DNA of 25,000 bases from Chromera velia (Eukaryota; Sar; Chromeraceae): positions 32,046-57,045 of the forward strand of contig JAHBMJ010004688.1 of assembly GCA_018398765.1 (NCBI GenBank), given 5' to 3'. Every line of letters begins with the position of its first letter. Positions within the stretch are counted from its first letter, which is position 1. Positions 18,311 through 25,000 of this stretch are shown piece after piece. The position numbers and the translations under genes were made by a program. The notes below the pieces were generated by a model. It was not told the DNA's origin. It saw only the letters and a program-made list of their open reading frames with translations, and made no database searches.

Positions 18311-20851
18311 TCAGTTCTGGAAAGCGAATTCAATCTTTTCTTTTTGCGGTAAAATTAGAGATGACGGACTTGCCCCTCCATATTTCTCTCTCATCTCCTT
18401 CTTCCTTGTAGCCCGCTTTCTGAGGAGCTCTATTACCTCCTCGGGGGGCCTGCTGGAGGGGTCTGGCAGGTCAGGAGGGAGGGGGGACTCCATTCTTTTC
18501 TTTCTGCATGAAGGGGTGAGCAGATTCAGAGACAGATAGAAAGAGGCGTGGGCAGATAAACAGATGGAAAGACAAGCAACGGAACGCCACGACAAAAAGC
18601 GCAACAAATGAATAAGCTTAGGTGCAGTGCAAAAAAGTGCTTCAGGAACAGACGCCGTTTCCTTTCTTCCTCTTTCCTTTCCCATAAAAGTGCGGCTACC
18701 GCGTCCATTGCAGAATTCAAATGTCGCTACACAGAATTGTCCACCCGTCTTCACTCGCCATGCACTTTTTTGACAGACCTTACGAGTTCCTTCCTCCTCT
18801 CCTCTGACTCTTCTGCCAGCTGCACCTCCAGCCACTCGTCCCAACGGATGCGCCGAATTTCCCATCCAAGAAGACTCAAAACTCTTCGATCATGCAAAAA
18901 AACAATCATTCATTCAACACAGCAAATTAGAAACAGAGAGAGTTCCAGAGATTTGGATACGCACACAAACCAACAGAAAAGTTTGGATACGCACACAAAC
19001 CAACAGAAAAGTTTGGATACGCACACAAACCAACAGACTGAATGGACCATGGGGATACCATAGGGATCCAATTGCAACAAAATGCACACGCATGAGGAAA
19101 CAAACGAGCGAATGTGCGAACAGCCAAACACGGACACATGGCTTCAGAGCAACACATCCGGTGATTCCTGACTAGCTGTCCCCCAACTGACTAACGCACT
19201 TGTGTTTCAGTTTCACCGCCTCTTTGTACTTCAGACTCCCACTGTAAAAATTTGAGGGGCCGTCAACAAACCATGCGACCCTGCCCGAGAGACTCTCGAA
19301 GGAACCAGCCTCCCCCTGAAGATTTGGAACCTTATACGGCACAGCACCGACATCCCCGAGGGGGACACTCACAGCGCCCTCTCTGCTCTCTCCAAAAGAA
19401 GAACTTGAATGCCCTTCACTCTCACCCGCACTGTCACTTTGACTTTCAGTCTGATCCGGAGGGGGCGGAGAGTTCTCGTTGGACTCCCCCCCAGGGTCCT
19501 CTGCCAAGTCGCTGTCGAGAGGCTGCAGAGCGTGAATTCTGTTTAGTCTCTCCCGTCTCACCCTCTGCATGGCTTCTATGGCCTCCTGATCAGGTTCTGG
19601 AACGGTGGGACCTCCGGGGGAGTGGACGAGACGGGGGGAGAGCTCGGAGATGTCCACCCAGTGACTTCCCCATCTGCTTCGTGCAGTGCATATATATGCA
19701 GAGGAGCGAAAATAATCATTTTTTTTGCCGAGGGAGAGCTAGAAGGATCTCTTTGTTCTTTGGGATGTCGGCCAAGTGCCTTCTTTTTGCGCTTTCTTTC
19801 TCATCAGGAAGGAAGGATGGATCGGGACGGGGGCTCGAGGCTTCGTCGTCTGATCTTTTTGAAATGCGCCAACTGGCAGCCTTACCTGGCCAGGTAGGGA
19901 AGAAAAAAAGAACGGCCAAGAGAAAAAAAAAAAGAGGGGAAACGAATTTTCCGCCACTTTTGCTTTCTCCCGATTGCAGTCTCTGGTCCCATGCCTTGCT
20001 GACCTCCTCCAGTCAACAGCGGAGTCCGATTGACGAACAGTCACAGAAGAATCAACGATAGCGATCAGACTGCTCATAATGAGATCATGGACACCTACGT
20101 GAAAGTGTTCCTGTGTTTGATTCCCATCGCCGCCAGGGTTCTCGAAATGGACCACTGAAGAGAGGAGGGGAACTTTTGCTTCATGTTGATTTTCCTCATC
20201 GACAACCGGACGTAGTAGGCCTTCACCTGCATGCAGATGGTGAAGAGATTTTCGCTGAATAGCATTGCACTGCAATTTATCTCATTGATTGAGCGAACGA
20301 GCGAGCGATGGAGAGGGGGGAAGGGAGAAAGAAAGAAAGAAAGAAGCAGCCAGCTTACTTACCCTCTTGACACCCTACCATTCGATAACTTGTCCTTTTC
20401 CAGCCCCCACCCCCCTTTACCTTCCTTGGGAGGCTCTCCCACAGCTCCGGCCGGAGAACTCGGACGGCGACGGCTGTCCTGTAGGCCTGCTGGAGGTGCT
20501 TGGGGCGGCAGACAATGAAGATTCTGCAGAGGGTGGAGAGAGGAAAGAGGAGGGCAAGACGGTAAATTTGCATTCTGCGAGGAATGTGAAGAGGCAAAAA
20601 ACAAACAGGAAAAGTGGCAGGCATGACACGAACGAAGAAAGAACTGGAGAACTCGAGGTGTGATCATTCTTTCCTTCCGTCAGTCTTTTGATCTTCTTCC
20701 TTTGCCCTTGTCGGAGGCAAAACGGCAATCGTCTTGTGAACAAAAGCAAAGAGGCAACCAGGGAATGCCAGACAGGAGAGGAGTGCTTCCAGCGCCAGGA
20801 TGAGAGATGAGAGGCCCACAGATATGATGTGATGAAACGAGAGCGAGCCAC

Positions 20852-20891
<40 letters not shown>

Positions 20892-23465
20892 AGGCGGAAT
20901 AAGAGAGGTGTAAAGAATACCAGGGAGCGAAGAAAAGACTGAGAACGGAGAGAGAAAAAGAGAACAAAGTGCCCGGACAGACTTTGAAAAACGTTCCAAA
21001 ATGTAGCGCTTCAGGTCGTCTTCGTACAAATTTACTACAGCGACATCGCACATTGCTTCTCTTGCATCCTGCAGGCAGACAGACAGGCAGGCGGGACGAA
21101 TCGGACAGAGGTTTCTTGACAGAGAGTCCTTAAGGCCATAAGAGAGATCAGTAAGAGAACATGAAAAATATTTATTTGATTTCAATATCAGCACGTCAAT
21201 CGCCGTCTACCTAATCATTTTCATTGAAAAATAGGGGGAAAGGGAGGAAGAGAAGAAAAAAGAGGAGCAACAAAAAGCCTTTGATCGTGCCAGCAGCTGA
21301 CCAAAGCCCTCATATCCTGCAGTTTGTCCATGACTGCCTCTGAAAGACGGGTCTTCAGTCCAGATGAGCCCGACGTGCCTCCCCTCAGAGAACGCAGACG
21401 GGAACTGATGAGACCAGACACACCAAGAGCCTGAGAACCACTCCTCACATCTTCAGGCAATTGTTGACCCTCAGTCACCAGAAGGGGTGCAGATGAGGTG
21501 AAGGGAAGGAATGTTGCCTCTGCCTCTGCTGCAGCTTCTTCCTCTGACTGTGCAGGAAGAGTCTCGGAAAAGATGCCCTGACGTGCACACGCGTTGGCCA
21601 ATTTGATCAGGTCGGCAGGCCTCACGAGATCGGCACGAGCGACGGCAGCTTCTGCGACCTGCATCCATCCATCGGCCCACAAGACAGAAGAGACACCACA
21701 TGCAGTTTGATGCACGCAAAGATGTGCAGACACAGATGAACGTCAAAACACAAACAAACAAAAAGAGACACAGAGAGTGCCGAAGGAGGCGAAAGAGGAA
21801 AAAGGTCTGACAACACAACCGTCCCCCAAACCAAAAAAACCAAGCTCGCACCTGTCGAAGCACAGGCTCATTCCGAAACGCGAGTCTGTAGAGAGTCCAT
21901 GCAGTCATCATCAGGGCATGAGAGGGAAAGTCCCCGACACCCCGTCTCCTCAACGCCTCAAAGAGTCTCTGGTAGAACCCAAATTTCATCCACTGGCTCT
22001 TCCCAAACCTGCAGGATGCCAAGTGAAGAACCACCAACCCATACAGTGCAAAAATGCAGGAAGGAAGGATGATGGGAGCATTGTGGATGGATGGATGAAT
22101 GGATGGGCCAATTTCTTCTGCAACATCGCATAGCGGTAAAAAAAAAACAAGAACAAAACAGCATGGCAATCCAGCCACCGAAGAACGATCAGAAGGAAAA
22201 AAAGAGATATAAGAGCTCCCTCCAAACCACCGACCCGTACAGACAGTACCCCATTTGCTCAGGAGTGATGGAGTCAAACACCTCCAGCGTTCTTTGTGCA
22301 AGCCCATGCCTGCAGGGTAGGTGAAGCAACAAGAGAGAGAAAGAACACCGACAATAGAGCGGAAAAAAAAACAGACAAGCAAGCCACTGCACAAGGGTCC
22401 TTCCTGGGTCCGAGATGACAGCATCAAGGAATGAAAACGAAAGCATGCAGATCACTGTGAGTGAATCGTGCAAGCTGGGAAGGACGAAAGGAGAGATGTT
22501 TTCAGGCAAAATGAAGAAAACTCTTTGGCAGGCAGAAGCTCTCACTGCCGTCTTTCCCAGATGACTGCTTTAGGTCTTCTCCATTGTTCGCCCTGCAGGA
22601 GAAACGACCTATTCGGATTACCGGATGCACCCAAATAAGAAAATGAGGACGCAAAGGGCCCTAGGGTCTTCATGCAGCCAGCCCAAAACACTATCCGTGT
22701 GCCTGCCTCATCAAGCAACCTCCCTCCCCCCCCCCCCTTCTGACTGACCACAGCTTGGTGTCATGTTTGCGCAGAGCTGCTGCCTTCTGCAGGCAGGCCG
22801 CGAGGTACGCCCCGTCCATCAGGCCTCTAAGGGAGGGGTCAAAAACGGCGTGGAGAGTTGTGGGGGTGTTCAGCTGGAACCTCCGGACTCTGCGGGGGGG
22901 AAGGAATTAATTCAAAAGAGGGGGCAGCGAGGCAGGCAGGGACTCATTCTACACGTTTAATCTTCAGAAGAACCGACGCCATATGTGAACACCCTCTGCA
23001 AAGAATCTTCACTCCCCCCGGGAGTCGTGAAAGAAACAGAGGGACCCGTATCACGCGGTGCAAGCGAAGAGACGTCAAGGGGTAGGAAGAGTGGACGACA
23101 GATGCTTAGTACATGGAAGCAACACAAGGAAGAGACTCGAAAGAAATGGTGGAGAGGGAACAGAAAAATCTGGAGGGAAAAAAAGGCGAAGACAGGAAAT
23201 TTCCTTGAAACAGACACACAGAGACACAAGCCCCCCCCACCCCCACCCCCCCACACAGACACAAACTCACACACACACACGCACAGACAGAGACACAGAC
23301 AGACCTTTGTTGAGTCCATGACCGAAATGGCAGCGCGTTCCTTCTCGCCGATTGTTTCAGCTTTCCCTCTTTCCACAGAGCCCTTAGAATCGTTCTCTCT
23401 CGAGGGCTCATATACCCTCTCTTCCCGTGTTTTCCCAGACATGCTCTGGAGATCCGAAGAAACAT
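18311..23465 (-). CDS. RAP-domain protein, probably mitochondrial RNA metabolism, 11 exons
   Basis: RAP proteins act on organelle RNA (processing, stability or translation) in Apicomplexa, algae and plants. Exons: 23465-23305, 22889-22749, 22309-22235, 22008-21852, 21658-21302, 21068-20983, 20523-20421, 20226-20099, 19673-19200, 18883-18779, 18503-18311; all phases agree, giving 659 residues. The N terminus (MFLRISRACLGKHGKRGYM) is basic and amphipathic, like a mitochondrial presequence. Residues about 75-300 have helical-repeat character (KLWHGLAQRTLEVFDSI, then YCLYGFGKSQWMKFGFYQRL, RPADLIKLANACARQG). Next come PSSLQWSISRTLAAMGIKHR and GSHWVDI (about 380-410), the usual lead into the RAP domain, then a Ser/Pro/Glu-rich insert of about 125 residues, then the RAP core VAWFVDGPSNF (536-546), LKYKEAVKLKHK and LLGWEIRRIRWDEWL (565-579). 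The last 65 residues are charged. The targeting call is less sure than the domain call. Confidence 0.85.
18952..19036. repeat. 30-bp perfect tandem repeat, 2.8 copies, in intron 9 of the RAP gene
   Basis: The unit starts TTTGGATACGCACACAAACC and is 30 bases long; the copies are identical, so the duplication is recent. It lies in the intron between exons 9 and 10 (18884-19199). Both strands stay open through it in some frames, which produces short repetitive peptides that are not real. There are no spacers, so it is not a CRISPR array. Confidence 0.9.
20851..20889. repeat. (GA)n in intron 6 of the RAP gene
   Basis: About 39 bases of GA with one CA interruption; (CT)n on the sense strand. It sits in the intron 20524-20982, about 330 bases 5' of the next exon's acceptor. 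Confidence 0.9.
23228..23304. repeat. poly-C and CA-rich tract at the 5' end of intron 1 of the RAP gene
   Basis: C runs at 23230-23250 are followed by CA repeats and GACA words up to the exon boundary. On the sense strand intron 1 starts GTCTGTCTGTGTC, then GT repeats, then G runs, so again simple repeats of GT/TGTC type begin right at a donor site. Confidence 0.85.
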
Positions 23466-23994
23466 TGGGACTCGCTTGCCGTCTCCGGATGGTCCGTGTT
23501 CTTTGGCCCAGACAATTCAGGACAATCCAGTCACCAAGATAGCTCGGCAGTTTCTAGCTAGAGTTTCGAGACACCTACAAGACTGCTGAAGGGTGCATAA
23601 TAGGCTTCCCGACTTTTCACCGAAGCAGATTCTCTCGCGAGGCTTCACGAGAGTGCGCCTCTCACGGTTCGAAAGGAGACGCGTAGAAGATTTGAAGGAA
23701 AAGACGGATCCACCCGTCAACCGTCTGCCAGGGCTTCCCCACCCTCAGAGAAAACAAGCACGCACGACCGTCACTCCGCACTAAGCGTGCGTCGCGGGCA
23801 TCCTCTGGGAGAAATCAAAAACTCATTTGATCGATCCACCGAGAGTACGAAATCTCGATGCTCAATGGTGGGACGGCCAGACAAAAGGAGACGCTGGCGG
23901 AACTTGTGATAGACACTCTGTTCAATGTTCAATGATGCCGATTGCTGTTATCGGACATTCGGCATTGGGGCGGGAGGCCAATCCTCCGGACATA

Positions 23995-24015
23995 AATCCT
24001 AATCCTAATCCTAAT
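23995..24015. repeat. (AATCCT)n hexamer, 3.5 copies
   Basis: A perfect short hexanucleotide run; on the other strand TTAGGA. It resembles a telomere unit but is not TTAGGG or TTTAGGG and is too short to mean anything beyond slippage. Confidence 0.9.
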
Positions 24016-24048
24016 ATTCGTGTCACGAATCGTGTCGTCTTCGTCCTT

Positions 24049-24090
24049 CATACATACATATATATATAGTACATACATACATACTTACTT
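24049..24090. repeat. (CATA)n and TA microsatellite
   Basis: CATA units flank a short TA run, about 400 bases upstream of the P-loop gene start. Confidence 0.9.
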
Positions 24091-24481
24091 CGTTCCTGCT
24101 TCGATATGCTTCGTTCAGTATGATCGGACTGCAGCCGTCTAAGGCCCGTCTACACGCCGTCTCCTTTTCTGCATGGAATAGTGCCGGCCGTCTCCCATGC
24201 ATGCCGACCAGCTCAGCTTGCAAGTGCGTGCGCGCAAAGCGAGCGCACTCGATCGCGGATTTTTGTGTCGCGATGTATCGATTTTTTGCACATGCGCATG
24301 CATCTGACTTCCAATTGCACTGCAGTCGACTATGCACTCTGATACCGATCAATCAATGGTCTGCCTGAAGCTTTTCTGCATACAAATAGGGTGGCAGAGG
24401 GCAAAGACAACTACCAACAAGCTACAACCGAATCCTCTCCAGCAAATAATCTGCATCTAAGGGCTGTGCCAGGTCGACGGA

Positions 24482-25000
24482 ATGATAATTCTTTTGTGGT
24501 TCGTCCTGGCCCTGCAGAGCCCTCTCGGGCAGTGCCTGCGAATCAGAAGCTCGGAAGCACCTAACTGTCCCATAGACGAGATCAAAAATGCCTTGGCACG
24601 CGATGTGGAGGGAAAGAAAGAAGCCCTGAGGAGGAAAATGCAAGGAGGAGACCAGTCGCCAGAGCAAAAGGAACAATGCAAAGGAAGTCTTCTTTCCTGG
24701 GAGGGCTACCTGTCTCCAGAGGAGAGAACACAAGATCGACTCAATATTCGCCCCCCTATGTACATCCTTTCTTACGGCCCTCCAGGTTGCGGAAAGTCCT
24801 CCAGTCTGAAAAGTTTGGACAGTGCGATGATTGATAATAAGAATTTCGTGAAATTCAACCCCACATGCGCAGTCAAGGTCATCGTGGACGACTTTGTGAA
24901 AGAGTACGAAGGATACGCGGAACAGAGAATTAGGTGAGCTGCTTCTCTTTGTTTCGTCATGCATGCACTCATACCTAGCTGTACGTGGCGAGTTCCAGCA
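24482..25000 (+). CDS. secretory-signal P-loop NTPase, first exon, runs off the window
   Basis: Exon 1 is 24482-24933 (150 residues plus two bases), ending at donor GTGAGC; the rest to 25000 is intron. The start is the ATG that opens a hydrophobic signal peptide MIILLWFVLALQSPLGQ, so the protein should enter the ER and possibly go on to the plastid or outside. A charged, Lys/Glu-rich segment follows (about 30-85). A clear Walker A motif GPPGCGKS sits at residues 99-106 after a beta-like MYILSY strand, and VKVIVDDFVKEY (131-142) could be Walker B or a substrate-binding acidic pair. This fits a small-molecule kinase-like or zeta-type P-loop fold or an AAA-type ATPase; the visible part cannot decide. 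Both the upstream region and its intron (24958-24967) carry TGCATG words. Confidence 0.6.

Larger units (their letters stand above)
23466..24481. promoter_or_regulatory. divergent promoter region between the RAP gene and the P-loop gene
   Basis: These 1016 bases separate two divergent start codons. Visible structure: a hairpin CTCTCG/CGAGAG at 23632-23653, an inverted pair AGTGCG/CGCACT near 24222-24249, four TGCATG/CATGCA hexamers (24170, 24196, 24198, 24297) and two short simple repeats. No RNA gene or convincing additional coding exon was seen. Confidence 0.5.

Noticed and set aside
18952-19036. CRISPR-like array
   Set aside because: Direct tandem copies without spacers, in a eukaryotic intron.
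22546-22592. Possible extra exon of the RAP gene
   Set aside because: It has plausible splice signals, but its natural donor breaks the phase. Direct joining of 22749 to 22309 is in phase and gives a good helical repeat (KLWHGLAQ).
23995-24015. Interstitial telomere repeat
   Set aside because: The unit TTAGGA is neither TTAGGG nor TTTAGGG and there are only 3.5 copies.
24422-24964. Minus-strand 180-codon frame
   Set aside because: It is the shadow of the P-loop exon, which has a signal peptide and Walker A on the plus strand.

Overview
The window looks like nuclear DNA of an alveolate alga, most likely a chromerid such as Chromera velia. Reasons seen in the sequence: dense genes with many GT-AG introns of about 90 to 790 bases, intronic tetranucleotide arrays, one protein with a secretory signal followed by an FVAP-like motif (the plastid-targeting style of complex red plastids), a RAP-domain protein of the type expanded in Apicomplexa and chromerids, and TGCATG-rich divergent promoters. 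The species is an inference from style, not from a match. All gene models were built by hand from splice signals and reading phase; every junction listed is phase-consistent, but none is supported by transcripts. Layout: 1-1402 is AT-rich DNA with one short coding-like patch. 1403-6686 (minus) is a seven-exon gene for a TruA-type tRNA pseudouridine synthase with a predicted bipartite plastid leader and a long charged C-terminal extension. 6687-7405 is a divergent promoter region full of TGCATG motifs. 7406-15836 (plus) is a seven-exon gene for a very large, mostly disordered protein with an acidic 17-residue repeat tract and three C2HC zinc fingers. 15837-18310 is AT-rich convergent intergenic DNA containing a small GC-rich palindromic island. 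18311-23465 (minus) is an eleven-exon gene for a RAP-domain protein with helical-repeat-like N-terminal part and a mitochondrial-looking N terminus. 23466-24481 is a second divergent promoter region. 24482 onward (plus) is the first exon of a gene for a secretory-pathway P-loop NTPase that leaves the window. Working together: the TruA-like enzyme (tRNA modification, plastid predicted) and the RAP protein (organelle RNA metabolism, mitochondrion predicted) both suggest nuclear-encoded control of organelle RNA, but they are separated by an unrelated-looking zinc-finger gene and nothing shows co-regulation. The most unusual structural signal is in the TruA-like gene: in two introns the 5' splice site sits at or beside a long array of GTGA units, that is, a microsatellite made of repeated 5' splice-site consensus, followed further into the intron by a TGTC array resembling a pyrimidine tract.
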